A stretch of DNA of 64,000 nt from an uncultured Eubacteriaceae bacterium (GCA_946497035.1 CAMMIW010000002.1:62001-126000); one strand, 5' to 3'; shown: positions 1 to 8,970, numbered from the stretch's first letter. Program-made: numbers and translations. Notes: generated from the letters alone by a model not told the origin.

Positions 1-108
1 AGCAATATCTCCTAATTTATAAGATGTATAAGCTTTTGTAAAACCCATTGTTGTCATAACAATTATAGTTGCCAAAAAAATTGAAGCATAATATTTAATT
101 GCGTCCAT
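1..108 (-). CDS. Unidentified protein, N-terminal fragment (36 residues)
   Basis: An open frame starts at ATG 108 and runs off the left edge of the window. An AGAGGTG SD lies just upstream, between this ATG and the mutL stop 12 bases away, so it is probably the next gene of the mutS-mutL operon. The visible peptide begins MDAIKYYASIFLATIIVMTT and has a hydrophobic stretch at residues 8-20, suggesting a signal anchor or first membrane helix. I do not recognise the family, and too little is visible to assign a function. Confidence 0.6.
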   Translation of the reverse strand, partial: MDAIKYYASIFLATIIVMTTMGFTKAYTSYKLGDIA

Positions 109-120
109 TTGCTCACCTCT

Positions 121-2046
121 TTAATTTTGTATTCTTTTAAAAAGTTTTTCTATTTCATATTTAGTCATTTTTATAATAGTAGGTCTACCGTGTGGGCAAC
201 TGAAAGGGTTTTCTAGGCTTAATATTTGCTCTATTAAAGATTTTGCCTCTATAAAACTAAGCCTATCATTAGCTTTAACCGCCTTTTTACAACTTATAGA
301 TACAATTTTTTCTATTTTCATATCATATAAATTAGATAAGTTTTTATCTACCAATATATCTAATAAATCATTAAAAAATTTTGCATCTACAGGTGCTTTA
401 AATATAAAAGGAACTTTTCTTATAGCATAAGCACTTAAGCCAAATTGCTCTATATCAAAACCAAATTTTAAAAACAAAGACATATTTTCTTCTATTGTAG
501 CTTTTTCTAGAGGTGTAGCATTTATAATAATTGGTTCTAAAAGCTTTTGGCTATGCACCTTTTCTTCTTTAAATTTTTTTGTGAGCTCTTCATATATAAC
601 CCTTTCATGGGCAGAATGTTGATCTATAATAAATATTTCTTCACATTGTTCTACAATCCAATATGTGTTAAACATTTGTCCTATTATTTTATAATTGTTA
701 AAAAAGCTATGTTTTTTAGGCTTTTCTTCTATTTTATCTTTATTAATAGTTTTATCTTCATTTACAATTTCTTTAGGCACTATATCTTTTAAACCATTAT
801 CTTCTTCAATATTTATTATAGGTATATCTAATTTTTTTATAGGTTCTACAATAGGTATATATGTTTCTTCTGTTGTTTCGTTTAAAACTAAAAAAGGCCT
901 TTCAATTTTTTCTCTTTTTTTAGTTGGTTTAAAATTGTCTTCATCTTCTACTAGTAACAATTCTTCTAAATCTTTTTGTTTTTCCACATTAAAAGGTTTT
1001 GTTTCTGCCACCTGAAAAAAAGACTTTTTTTCTTCTATTTCTACATTAGGTATTAAAATTTGTTTTTGTAAAGTTTTTTCTATTGCCTCACATAAAAAGT
1101 CATGTATAAAATTTTCATCTTCAAAGCGTACTTCTAATTTTGTTGGGTGAACATTTACATCTACTGTATTTTCTGGCACAGTCATATTTATAATAAATAT
1201 AGGAAATTTGCCAACCATTAACTTTCCACTATATCCTTCTTCTATAGCACCTTGAACTATACTACTTTTTATATATCTACCATTTATAAAAAAATTTTCA
1301 TAAGAACGGTTACCTCTTGATATTTCTGGTATGCCTATAAGCCCACTTATAGCAAAGCCATTTTTGTTAGCCTCTATAGGTATAAGCTTTTTGCATATCT
1401 CTTTGCCATATATATAAAAGGCAGTATTTTTTAAATTGTTATCTCCCATTGTTTTTAATATTTCTACCCCATTATTTATATAGGTGAAAGAAATATTGGG
1501 GTGAGCAAGGGCAAGCCTATTTACAATCTCTGATATATAGCTACCTTCTACCGAATCTTTTTTTAAAAATTTTCTCCTAGCAGGGGTATTAAAAAATATA
1601 TTTCTTACAATAAAAGTTGTACCTTTTAAGGCGGCGGTTTCTTCTTCTAAAACTATTTTTCCACCTTCTATTAATATTTTATTGCCTATAGTATCATTTT
1701 CTGTTTTTGTTATCATCTCAACTATAGATATAGATGCTATGCTAGCCAAAGCCTCTCCTCTAAAACCAAGAGTTAAAATGCTATCTAAATCATCTAGTTT
1801 TTCAAGCTTACTTGTAGCGTGTCTTAAAAAGGCTATTTTTATTTGGCTTTTTTCTATACCTGTGCCATCATCTTGTATTTTTATAAAAGATGTGCCACCA
1901 TTTTTTATTTCTATAATAATATTTTTGCTACCTGCATCTATACTATTTTCTACAAGCTCTTTAACAATAGATGCGGGGCGTTCTATAACTTCCCCCGCCG
2001 CTATTTTATTAATAAGATTATTTTCTAAAAGTTTTATCTCTTTCAT
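121..2046 (-). CDS. mutL: DNA mismatch repair protein MutL
   Basis: MutL is the GHKL-type ATPase that couples MutS mismatch recognition to downstream excision. The N-terminal ATPase motifs are present: IAAGEVIERPASIVKELVEN with the catalytic Glu, DDGTGI, RHATSK and GFRGEAL. The C-terminal dimerisation domain ends with DQHSAHERV and SCKKAVKAND, followed by CPHGRPT. The DQHSAHERV and CPHGRP motifs are those of endonuclease-type MutL, as expected for a bacterium without mutH. An upstream ATG at 2052 lies only one base from the AGAGGG SD. The ATG at 2046 (MKEIKLL) has 7-base spacing and is the likelier start, giving 641 residues. It lies 15 bases downstream of mutS. A long acidic linker (about residues 340-440) separates the two halves, as usual. 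Confidence 0.97.
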   Translation of the reverse strand: MKEIKLLENNLINKIAAGEVIERPASIVKELVENSIDAGSKNIIIEIKNGGTSFIKIQDDGTGIEKSQIKIAFLRHATSKLEKLDDLDSILTLGFRGEALASIASISIVEMITKTENDTIGNKILIEGGKIVLEEETAALKGTTFIVRNIFFNTPARRKFLKKDSVEGSYISEIVNRLALAHPNISFTYINNGVEILKTMGDNNLKNTAFYIYGKEICKKLIPIEANKNGFAISGLIGIPEISRGNRSYENFFINGRYIKSSIVQGAIEEGYSGKLMVGKFPIFIINMTVPENTVDVNVHPTKLEVRFEDENFIHDFLCEAIEKTLQKQILIPNVEIEEKKSFFQVAETKPFNVEKQKDLEELLLVEDEDNFKPTKKREKIERPFLVLNETTEETYIPIVEPIKKLDIPIINIEEDNGLKDIVPKEIVNEDKTINKDKIEEKPKKHSFFNNYKIIGQMFNTYWIVEQCEEIFIIDQHSAHERVIYEELTKKFKEEKVHSQKLLEPIIINATPLEKATIEENMSLFLKFGFDIEQFGLSAYAIRKVPFIFKAPVDAKFFNDLLDILVDKNLSNLYDMKIEKIVSISCKKAVKANDRLSFIEAKSLIEQILSLENPFSCPHGRPTIIKMTKYEIEKLFKRIQN

Positions 2047-2061
2047 AAGCATACCCTCTTT

Positions 2062-4704
2062 CTATAGGTTTTGTAGCTTACTTTTTATATCAAAAAGCTT
2101 TTGCCAAGCATCTCTAGGTGATATATTATCTATATCAAGGTTTTTAAATTCTTTTTCTAACTCATCTACAAAAAGTATAGATCTTTTAGCCGATGCATTG
2201 TAAAAAAAGTCATCTTCATCATTTTTCACATCTATATCAAAATTTTGCATATTTACATTATTAACCTTTGTAGCATCACAAGCGTTTAAAACATCTAAAA
2301 TCTCGTTTGCTCTATCTATAACTCTATTAGGTATACCTGCAAGTTTTGCTACATGTATGCCATAGCTACCTGTAGCACCACCTTTTATAATTTTTCTAAG
2401 AAAAACTATATCATCACCATTATCTTTTATTTCTACACAATAGTTATTAACACCGCTTATTTTACCTTCTATTTCTGTAAGCTCGTGATAATGGGTAGCA
2501 AAAAGAGTTCTTGCACCTATTTTTTCTGCTATATGCTCAAGCACCGCCCAAGCTATGCTAAGACCATCAAATGTGCTTGTGCCTCTTCCTATTTCATCTA
2601 ATATTAGAAGGCTTTTATCTGTTGCATTGTTAAGAATGTTTGCCACCTCTGTCATTTCAACCATAAAAGTACTTTGGCCTGTTGCTAAATCATCACTAGC
2701 CCCTACCCTTGTAAATATTCTATCTACAATAGATATAGTTGCATCATTACAAGGTACAAAGCTACCTATTTGAGCCATTAAAACAATAAGCGCAACCTGA
2801 CGCATATATGTAGATTTACCTGCCATATTAGGCCCTGTAATAATAGCTAGCCTATTATTGTCTTTATCTAATATAGTATCGTTAGGTATAAATGTATCTT
2901 CTGTTAAAAGCTCCACAACCGGGTGTCTACCTAGCTCTATATTTATTTTACCATTTTCATTATTTATCACATTAGGCTTTACATAATTATTTTTCATAGC
3001 AACTTCTGCAAAAGATGTTAAAACATCTATTTTAGCAATAATATTAGCCATTTTTTGTATACGATTTATATTTTCAGATAAATAGTTTCTAACTTTGCAA
3101 AATTCTTCATATTCTATCTCTACAAGTTTTTCATCTGCACCCAGAATAGCTTCTTCTATTTTTTTTAAATCTTCTGTTATAAATCTTTCACAATTAGCCA
3201 AAGTTTGTTTTCTAATATAATTATCTGGAACTAAAGATAAATAAGAATTAGTAACCTCTATATAATACCCAAAAATTTTATTAAATTTTACTTTTATATT
3301 TTTTATACCTGTTTTTTCTCTCTCTTGCTCTTCTAAATCTAAAAGCCAACTTGTACCTTTAGTTTTTGCTTGTCTAAAAGTATCTATTTGTTGGTTAAAG
3401 CCGTCTTTTATCATATCTCCTTCCCTAATGCTAAAAGGTGGCTCTTCTTGTATAGCTTCATCTATCATAATATACAAATCTTCTAAAATATCAAAATTTG
3501 TATATATATGTTTTAATAAAGGACTATTAGATTTTGATAAAATATTTTTTATTTCAGGCAAGTTTTTAAAGCTATTTTTAAGAGCTATTAAATCTCTAGC
3601 ATTTGCCGTTTGATAAGATATTTTACCTATAAGCCTTTCTATATCTTTTATTTTAGAAAGACAATCTATAATATCTATTTTATCTAAAGGGTTGTTTTTT
3701 ATATATTCTACTGCTAAAAGGCGTTTTTCTATTTCTTCTCTATTTATTAAAGGTTGTTCTATCCATTTTCTAATAAGCCTAGCTCCCATAGGGGTTTTAG
3801 TTTTATCTAAAACCCATAAGAGAGAGCCTTTTTTACTTTTTTCTCTAATAGTTTCTGTAAGCTCTAGGTTACGCCTTGAAGAAATATCTAAAAACATATA
3901 TTTATCGGTAGAGTATTTTTTAACACTAGATATATGAGAAAGATTGTTTTTTTGAGTATCTAAAAGGTATCTCATTAAAGCTCCACTAACGTTTATTAAT
4001 ATAGGGTTTTCTTCTATACCAAAACCGCTAAGACTTAAAACGTTAAAATGTTTTAAAAGAGTATCTTTTGCATTATGTGTTTGAAAATAAAAATCTAAAC
4101 AAGTATATATTTTAATGTTAAATATTTTTTCTATGGTAGATGATAAACTAAAGCTACTATTACATATAATTTCAGAAGGGTTATATTTTGCTATTTCATC
4201 TATAACCTTATTTTTATCATTAAGAGAAAAATCTATCGTTAAAAATTCTCCTGTAGAAACATCACAAACAGAAAGGCCAATAGCCGCCTTATTTTCAAAA
4301 AGACACATAATATAATTATTTTTAGATTCTTCTAAAATATTAGTATCTATAACTGTTCCTGCCGTTACAACCCTAACAACATCTCTTTTAACAATTTTGC
4401 CTGTCATATTTTTAGGGTCTTCTACCTGCTCACATATAGCCACCTTATACCCTTTTTCCACAAGTTTTGCTATATAACCATCTGCCGAATGAAAAGGAAC
4501 ACCACACATATCTACTTTTAAAGGTTCGCCATCTTTTTTACCACAACTTTTTTTAGTTAAGGCAATATCAAGCTCGGCAACAGTTTTTATAGCGTCTTCA
4601 AAAAATAGCTCATAAAAATCTCCCAATCTAAAAAATAAAAGACAATCTTTATATTTTTCTTTTATCTCTAGATATTGGTTCATCATAGGTGTATACTCTA
4701 TCAT
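2062..4704 (-). CDS. mutS: DNA mismatch repair protein MutS
   Basis: MutS recognises mismatches and small loops in DNA and recruits MutL. The protein has 880 residues, typical for the MutS1 family. Domain I carries the mismatch-wedging FYELF motif (RLGDFYELFFEDA). The C-terminal ATPase has Walker A GPNMAGKST, Walker B LLILDEIGRGTST and the downstream ATHYHEL. The start is ATG with an ideal AGGAGG SD 7 bases upstream. mutS and mutL are 15 bases apart and surely co-transcribed; the YlbF-family gene precedes mutS by 14 bases. Nothing appears truncated or odd. Confidence 0.98.
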   Translation of the reverse strand: MIEYTPMMNQYLEIKEKYKDCLLFFRLGDFYELFFEDAIKTVAELDIALTKKSCGKKDGEPLKVDMCGVPFHSADGYIAKLVEKGYKVAICEQVEDPKNMTGKIVKRDVVRVVTAGTVIDTNILEESKNNYIMCLFENKAAIGLSVCDVSTGEFLTIDFSLNDKNKVIDEIAKYNPSEIICNSSFSLSSTIEKIFNIKIYTCLDFYFQTHNAKDTLLKHFNVLSLSGFGIEENPILINVSGALMRYLLDTQKNNLSHISSVKKYSTDKYMFLDISSRRNLELTETIREKSKKGSLLWVLDKTKTPMGARLIRKWIEQPLINREEIEKRLLAVEYIKNNPLDKIDIIDCLSKIKDIERLIGKISYQTANARDLIALKNSFKNLPEIKNILSKSNSPLLKHIYTNFDILEDLYIMIDEAIQEEPPFSIREGDMIKDGFNQQIDTFRQAKTKGTSWLLDLEEQEREKTGIKNIKVKFNKIFGYYIEVTNSYLSLVPDNYIRKQTLANCERFITEDLKKIEEAILGADEKLVEIEYEEFCKVRNYLSENINRIQKMANIIAKIDVLTSFAEVAMKNNYVKPNVINNENGKINIELGRHPVVELLTEDTFIPNDTILDKDNNRLAIITGPNMAGKSTYMRQVALIVLMAQIGSFVPCNDATISIVDRIFTRVGASDDLATGQSTFMVEMTEVANILNNATDKSLLILDEIGRGTSTFDGLSIAWAVLEHIAEKIGARTLFATHYHELTEIEGKISGVNNYCVEIKDNGDDIVFLRKIIKGGATGSYGIHVAKLAGIPNRVIDRANEILDVLNACDATKVNNVNMQNFDIDVKNDEDDFFYNASAKRSILFVDELEKEFKNLDIDNISPRDAWQKLFDIKSKLQNL

Positions 4705-4718
4705 AAAATCCTCCTAAA

Positions 4719-5114
4719 TTAGTGGCAACCTGTGCAGCCTCCACAACCGCCACCACAGCAGCCCCCTTGTTCTTCGCTTTCTCCTGTAAGAGTTGCATTA
4801 AATATGTCCATAACGCTGCCAACCATCTGGTTAAACTCTCCTTCCGCTTTAAAAAGCTCTGTTATAACATTATTTTCTTTCATCTCCATAACAAGGTTAT
4901 TAAGATCTTCTCTTGCTTGTTCAAAGCTTTCCCCGCTTTCTCCTTTTTGCATTTTCATTTGAAAATCTTGAGTTTTTTTTGCATATTCTTGTAACATAGC
5001 GATAGCATCATCATCACCTTCAAAAATATATTTTGCCTCTTGATATTTTTTCCCTTCGTTAGTTTCTAATAAAGCTTTTGCAAGTTCTCTTGCTTGTTCA
5101 AAAAGATTATTCAT
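4719..5114 (-). CDS. YlbF/YmcA family protein with a cysteine-rich tail
   Basis: This 131-residue, mostly alpha-helical protein matches the YlbF/YmcA (DUF964) family. The family pattern is visible from AKALLETNEGKKYQEAK through NNLVMEMKENNVITELFKAEGEFNQMV. In Bacillus, YlbF and YmcA form a complex with YaaT that stimulates RNase Y-dependent RNA maturation and carries iron-sulfur clusters. The C-terminus here ends GGCCGGGCGGCTGCH, with five cysteines and a histidine in 14 residues, a plausible metal or Fe-S site. It sits between miaB and mutS with a good AGGAGG SD. The family call is firm; the role in this organism is inferred. Confidence 0.85.
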   Translation of the reverse strand: MNNLFEQARELAKALLETNEGKKYQEAKYIFEGDDDAIAMLQEYAKKTQDFQMKMQKGESGESFEQAREDLNNLVMEMKENNVITELFKAEGEFNQMVGSVMDIFNATLTGESEEQGGCCGGGCGGCTGCH

Positions 5115-5150
5115 AATTTTTTCCTCCTAAATGTATAAATTTTATATTTT

Positions 5151-6575
5151 TTATATAACTTCGCCTAACAAATAAAATGTTTTACAATCTACTATTTTAA
5201 CATCTATAATATGACCTACAAGTCTTTCACCGCCAGCAAAATGCACAAGGCTATTATCTTCAAGGCGTCCTTTTAAAGTTTTAGTTTCGTCATCATATTC
5301 TTCTGCTAATACTTTATAAGTATTACCAACTTTTTGCTTATTAATATCCAAAATAATAGGATTTAATGTTTCTAAAACTTTGTTAAATCCTTCTTTAATA
5401 ACCTTTTCATCTACCTGATTTTCCATTTTGGCTGCAGGAGTGCCTGTTCTTTTAGAATAAATAAATGTAAATGCACCACTAAATCTTACTTTTTTAATAA
5501 CATCTATAGTATCTTCTACCTGCTCAAGAGTTTCACCAGGAAAACCTACAATAATGTCTGTAGTGAGAGCAATATTTGGTATTTCTTTTTTAATTTTTTC
5601 AATAAGTCCTAAATAATGCTCTTTAGTGTAGTTACGGTTCATTTTTCTAAGTATTTCATTGTTACCTGCTTGGAATGGTAAATGTATGTGGTTACAAACT
5701 TTCTCACAATCTCTCATAGCATAAATAAGCTCATCCGATAAATCTTTAGGGTGGCTTGTCATAAATCTAATACGCTCAAGCCCTTCTATTTCATTAACTT
5801 TTCTTAAAAGCCCTGCAAAATCTATATTTTCTTCTAAGCCTTTACCATAAGAATTTACGTTTTGCCCTAAAAGTGTAACTTCTAAAACCCCGTCTGCAAC
5901 AAGCTCTCTAATCTCTTTTATAATATCTTCACTTTTACGGCTACGCTCTCTACCACGAACATATGGCACTATACAATAAGAACAAAAATTATTGCAACCA
6001 AACATAATATTTACACTAGCTTTAAATTTATATTTTCTAATGCTTGGTAAATCTTCTACAATGTCTTTATGCTCTTTCCAAATATCAAAAACAGGCTCAT
6101 TAATTTCAAAATTAGTGTATAAAAGCTGTGGAAATTTATAAAGATTAAATGTACCAAAAACTAAATCAACGTGTTTATATGTTTTTTTAATAGTTTCTAT
6201 AACAATATCTTGTTGCATCATACAACCACAAAGAGCTATTTTAAGCTCCTTATTTTCCTCTTTTGCCTTTTTTAAATAACCTAAGTTACCATAAACTTTA
6301 TTTTCTGCATTTTCTCTAACACAACAAGTATTATATATAATAAAATCTGCATCTTTTTCATCCTGAGCATCTATATAGCCCATATCTTTAAGCATACCGT
6401 CTAGCTTTTCGCTATCTCTAGCGTTCATTTGACAACCAAAAGTAGAAATAAACATTTTCTTTTTTCTACCATTAGCTTTTTCAAAATCTTCATTTATTTT
6501 TTTTATTTTTTCTATATATTGTTTTTGCAATAAAAGTTCTTCTTCAGAAACTTGTATTTCTTCCCTTTTACCCAA
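5151..6575 (-). CDS. miaB: tRNA-2-methylthio-N6-isopentenyladenosine synthase MiaB
   Basis: MiaB is a radical-SAM methylthiotransferase that converts i6A37 to ms2i6A37 in tRNAs reading U-starting codons. The N-terminal UPF0004 domain carries its cluster cysteines in TFGCQMNARDSEKL, NTCCVRENAE and ALCGCMMQQD. The radical-SAM CxxxCxxC is in FGCNNFCSYCIVPYVRGRE, and a TRAM domain closes the protein. The longest frame begins at ATG 6590, but that ATG has no SD. A perfect GGAGG lies inside it, 8 bases ahead of a TTG at 6575, so translation most likely starts at TTG (MGKREEIQVSEEE, 474 residues). The gene is transcribed toward the YlbF-family gene and mutS. Confidence 0.96.
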   Translation of the reverse strand: MGKREEIQVSEEELLLQKQYIEKIKKINEDFEKANGRKKKMFISTFGCQMNARDSEKLDGMLKDMGYIDAQDEKDADFIIYNTCCVRENAENKVYGNLGYLKKAKEENKELKIALCGCMMQQDIVIETIKKTYKHVDLVFGTFNLYKFPQLLYTNFEINEPVFDIWKEHKDIVEDLPSIRKYKFKASVNIMFGCNNFCSYCIVPYVRGRERSRKSEDIIKEIRELVADGVLEVTLLGQNVNSYGKGLEENIDFAGLLRKVNEIEGLERIRFMTSHPKDLSDELIYAMRDCEKVCNHIHLPFQAGNNEILRKMNRNYTKEHYLGLIEKIKKEIPNIALTTDIIVGFPGETLEQVEDTIDVIKKVRFSGAFTFIYSKRTGTPAAKMENQVDEKVIKEGFNKVLETLNPIILDINKQKVGNTYKVLAEEYDDETKTLKGRLEDNSLVHFAGGERLVGHIIDVKIVDCKTFYLLGEVI

Positions 6576-6785
6576 ATTTTTTACCTCCATTATATTTTAC
6601 TATTTTAATATAGTATATTTTAAAATAAAACATACTTTTTAATAAATGCTTATTAAAACAAGCATATTTTTAATTTTACTCTAAATTTTATATTTTGTAA
6701 ATGATTGTTATATTTTTATTTTTTAATAGTTTTAACTATTGGTGGAGATAATAATATTACTAATGTTTTAAAGATACTATATCAC

Positions 6786-6822
6786 CAAAAAAATAAGGCT
6801 GTAGACTTTGTCTACGGCCTAT
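6786..6822 (-). terminator. Rho-independent terminator after spmB
   Basis: The arms at 6796-6806 and 6810-6820 pair (AGGCTGTAGAC with GTCTACGGCCT, one G-T pair) around a 3-base loop. A T-run follows on the minus strand and another is present on the plus strand. This AGGCTGTAGAC-type stem recurs at several other gene ends in the window. The rest of 6576-6785 is AT-rich with no gene seen; it must hold the miaB promoter. Confidence 0.85.
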
Positions 6823-6825
6823 TTT

Positions 6826-7356
6826 TTATCCCCATAATATATTACATATCCATAAGCTAGCTATAACCCCCGCAAAATTAGCTATTAAAGCTCCTGCTAA
6901 AGTATATTTAGTTTTTGTTATATTAACCGCCATAAAATAAACGCTCATAGTATAAAAAACTGTTTCTGTGCTACTCATCATAACACTTACAAATCTACCT
7001 ATAAAAGAATCTGGCCCATAAGTTTTAAATAAATCTAATAATATCCCTGTAGATGCAGAAGAAGATACTAATCTCATAAATGTTAAAGGCACAACCTCGG
7101 TAGGATATCCTATTTTTTCTGTAATAGGAGATATTAAGTTGCTCAATAAATCTAAAGTACCAGATGCTCTTAATATACCAACAGAAACCATAAGTCCAAC
7201 CAATGTAGGAGCTATTTTAAAAACCGTTTTAAAGCCTTCTTCTGCTCCATCTATAAAAGCATCATAAACTTTTGTTTTTTTAGAATATCCATAAAACAAT
7301 ATGTAAATCAAAACAAGTGGAATCATTAAATCTGATAATATTAACATAAATTTCAT
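6826..7356 (-). CDS. spmB: Spore maturation protein B
   Basis: SpmB is a polytopic membrane protein of the nucleoside-recognition (Gate) family. In Bacillus and Clostridium, spmA/spmB mutants make spores with poor core dehydration and reduced heat resistance. The 176-residue sequence has hydrophobic segments near residues 5-20, 55-70 and 120-175, and the family-typical stretches KIAPTLVGLMVSVGILRASG and PLTFMRLVSSSASTGILLDL. Its ATG overlaps the spmA stop by 4 bases, so the pair is translationally coupled. A strong terminator follows. The pair indicates an endospore former. Confidence 0.95.
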   Translation of the reverse strand: MKFMLILSDLMIPLVLIYILFYGYSKKTKVYDAFIDGAEEGFKTVFKIAPTLVGLMVSVGILRASGTLDLLSNLISPITEKIGYPTEVVPLTFMRLVSSSASTGILLDLFKTYGPDSFIGRFVSVMMSSTETVFYTMSVYFMAVNITKTKYTLAGALIANFAGVIASLWICNILWG

Positions 7357-7934
7357 CTATATTTCCACCTTTCTATTACCTTTATTACAAATATACCAAC
7401 AATAGTAGAAACAACTGTAGCAAAAAGCCCTGGTGCTATTATTTCTGAAGGATTTTGAGAGTTAAACTGAGACCTGTAAGCTACTATATTTACAGATATA
7501 ATTTGCAAGCTAGACATATTAAAGACTAAAAACATACACATAGCTCTGCTAGCTTCATCTTTTTTTCTATTTATTGTTTGTAGGCTTTCCATTGCTTTTA
7601 TACCTGCTGGTGTTGCTGCCCAACCAAGGCCTAATATATTTGCTATAACATTTGTAGATATATAGTCTAAAGATTTATGATTTTTAGGTACATCAGGAAA
7701 AAGATAAGATAAAAATGGACGCATCTTTTTGCTAAGCTCTTTTATAAGACCTGATCTCTCTGCTATTTCCATCATACCAGACCACATAGCAATAATACCC
7801 ATCATAGTTATACAAACAGTTATAGCCTCTTTAGAAGAATCTAAAATAGCTTGTGTAACATTGGGCATATTGCCTGTAAAAGATGCTATTAATATACCTA
7901 TTAAAATCATACCACCCCATAAATAATTAAGCAT
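7353..7934 (-). CDS. spmA: Spore maturation protein A
   Basis: SpmA is the partner of SpmB, a membrane protein needed for full spore core dehydration. The 193-residue protein has the SpmA hallmarks TGNMPNVTQAILDSSKEAITVCITMMG, then GLIKELSKKMRPFLSYLFPDVP and NVIANILGLGWAATPAGIKAM. The SD AAAGGA lies 9 bases before ATG 7934. Upstream, 7935-8156 holds a 16-base perfect palindrome at 8056-8071 (AAATAACTAGTTATTT) of unknown role and the terminator of the preceding gene. I could not define the promoter; sporulation sigma factors would be expected. Confidence 0.95.
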   Translation of the reverse strand: MLNYLWGGMILIGILIASFTGNMPNVTQAILDSSKEAITVCITMMGIIAMWSGMMEIAERSGLIKELSKKMRPFLSYLFPDVPKNHKSLDYISTNVIANILGLGWAATPAGIKAMESLQTINRKKDEASRAMCMFLVFNMSSLQIISVNIVAYRSQFNSQNPSEIIAPGLFATVVSTIVGIFVIKVIERWKYR

Positions 7935-8104
7935 TATATCCTGTCCTTTCTCTGTTTTATATAATAATACTCATAAAAAACAAAAAAATTACTAAAAGTT
8001 TTTGTAATTTAAAAAGGCTATATAATATTAAATTTTAGTAATATAAATTATATTTAAATAACTAGTTATTTTTCCAATTTACCAAAACAATTAAAAATAA
8101 CTAA

Positions 8105-8156
8105 AATAAAAAAATTTCCCCTTAAAATATAAATTAAAAAGGAAAATTTTTTATTT
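8105..8156 (-). terminator. Probable terminator after the GNAT gene
   Basis: On the minus strand, AAATTTTCC shortly after the stop codon can pair, with a bulge, with GGGGAAATTT. TTTTTTT follows. The arms are AT-rich and the loop is long, so this is less certain than other terminators here. Confidence 0.45.
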
Positions 8157-8720
8157 TTAAATACTCATATACATAAGTTTGCAACCTTCGTTATAATCAT
8201 CTTCTATAAATTTTTGTACCTCATCTTCTGCTAGATTAAAACCTAACTTTTCATAAAAATATTTTAAAGTTTTTTTGTTGTTTATATGTTCATACTCGTC
8301 TATATCTTCGTGAATAGAAAATAACATTATCGTATTAATACCAATCAATTTTTTAACTTCTTTAATTTTAGGTAAAATATAATGAAAAAATATTGTAGTA
8401 CCAAATTTATTATTTTTATAATCATTATTAACGGCTAATCTTGCTATCTCTATAGCTGGATGTGATTCTTTTATTCTTGTTTTAATGTTGTATATTTGAA
8501 TTGCATTAGCTTTTAAAGTATAATATCCAATAATCTCGTCAGTATCTTTTAATTTGATTATATATGTATTACCCTGTCCATCTTCGTTATATTTAAAAGC
8601 TTCACATTTTAAAAACAAATCTAATGCTTCGTTGCCACAAGAAAAGTAAGACACTTCTTCAAAATGTTTATTATCGTCTAGTTTTTCTTCTAATAAGTAC
8701 CTATCAAATAAATTTTTCAT
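8157..8720 (-). CDS. GNAT-family N-acetyltransferase, possible toxin of a two-gene unit
   Basis: The 187-residue protein has a GNAT fold pattern. An N-terminal YFSCGNEALDLFLKCEAFKY segment is followed by IIGYYTLKANAIQI (beta 4), IEIARLAVNNDYKNNKFGTTIFF (motif A) and a C-terminal YFYEKLGFNL. The FxCGNxALDxFL start and the GYYTL strand resemble the GNAT toxins of type II toxin-antitoxin systems (TacT/AtaT group), which acetylate aminoacyl-tRNA. The acetyl-CoA loop reads NNKFGT instead of the usual QxxGxG/A, so it is somewhat degenerate. Its ATG shares base 8720 with the stop of a small upstream gene, implying translational coupling. It may instead be an ordinary acetyltransferase with an unknown substrate; the toxin reading is inference from sequence style and gene pairing. 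Confidence 0.7.
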   Translation of the reverse strand: MKNLFDRYLLEEKLDDNKHFEEVSYFSCGNEALDLFLKCEAFKYNEDGQGNTYIIKLKDTDEIIGYYTLKANAIQIYNIKTRIKESHPAIEIARLAVNNDYKNNKFGTTIFFHYILPKIKEVKKLIGINTIMLFSIHEDIDEYEHINNKKTLKYFYEKLGFNLAEDEVQKFIEDDYNEGCKLMYMSI

Positions 8721-8878
8721 TATATTTGCTTTTTAAACTCACCTTTTTTTAATCGTTCTAAAAGTTCATCACAAGCTTTTTCTGCTTGTGTATTTAGCTT
8801 AGCCTTTTTTATATCTTCTATTAGTCTAATTCCTGCCTCTCCTGTTATACAACCTAATACACATTTTGAAACTGCCAT
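8720..8878 (-). CDS. Small protein coupled to the GNAT gene (candidate antitoxin)
   Basis: The 52-residue product begins MAVSKCVLGCITGEAGIRLI and ends in a charged helix, KACDELLERLKKGEFKKQI. The frame is open to an earlier ATG at 8920. That ATG directly abuts a consensus TATAAT, so the transcript should begin after it. ATG 8878 is preceded by AAGGAGG with 8-base spacing and is the likely start. I do not recognise a domain; it is not an obvious ribbon-helix-helix or HTH protein, the usual partner of GNAT toxins. Being coupled to and encoded before the acetyltransferase is the arrangement of an antitoxin, but this is inference only. Confidence 0.65.
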   Translation of the reverse strand: MAVSKCVLGCITGEAGIRLIEDIKKAKLNTQAEKACDELLERLKKGEFKKQI

Positions 8879-8920
8879 AACTTTTTCCTCCTTATCGAAT
8901 ATTTTTTCATCTTTACTCAT

Positions 8921-8950
8921 ATTATATCATCTCCTACGATAAAAAGTCAA
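8921..8950 (-). promoter_or_regulatory. Consensus sigma-A promoter of the small gene/GNAT pair
   Basis: TTGACT (8950-8945) and TATAAT (8926-8921) are 18 bases apart on the minus strand. The -10 box directly touches an ATG at 8920, so transcription should start near 8913, inside the longest open frame. That rules out the upstream ATG as start for this transcript and leaves a 5' leader of about 35 bases before ATG 8878. Confidence 0.8.
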
Positions 8951-8970
8951 TTATTTAAAAATATTATTAA

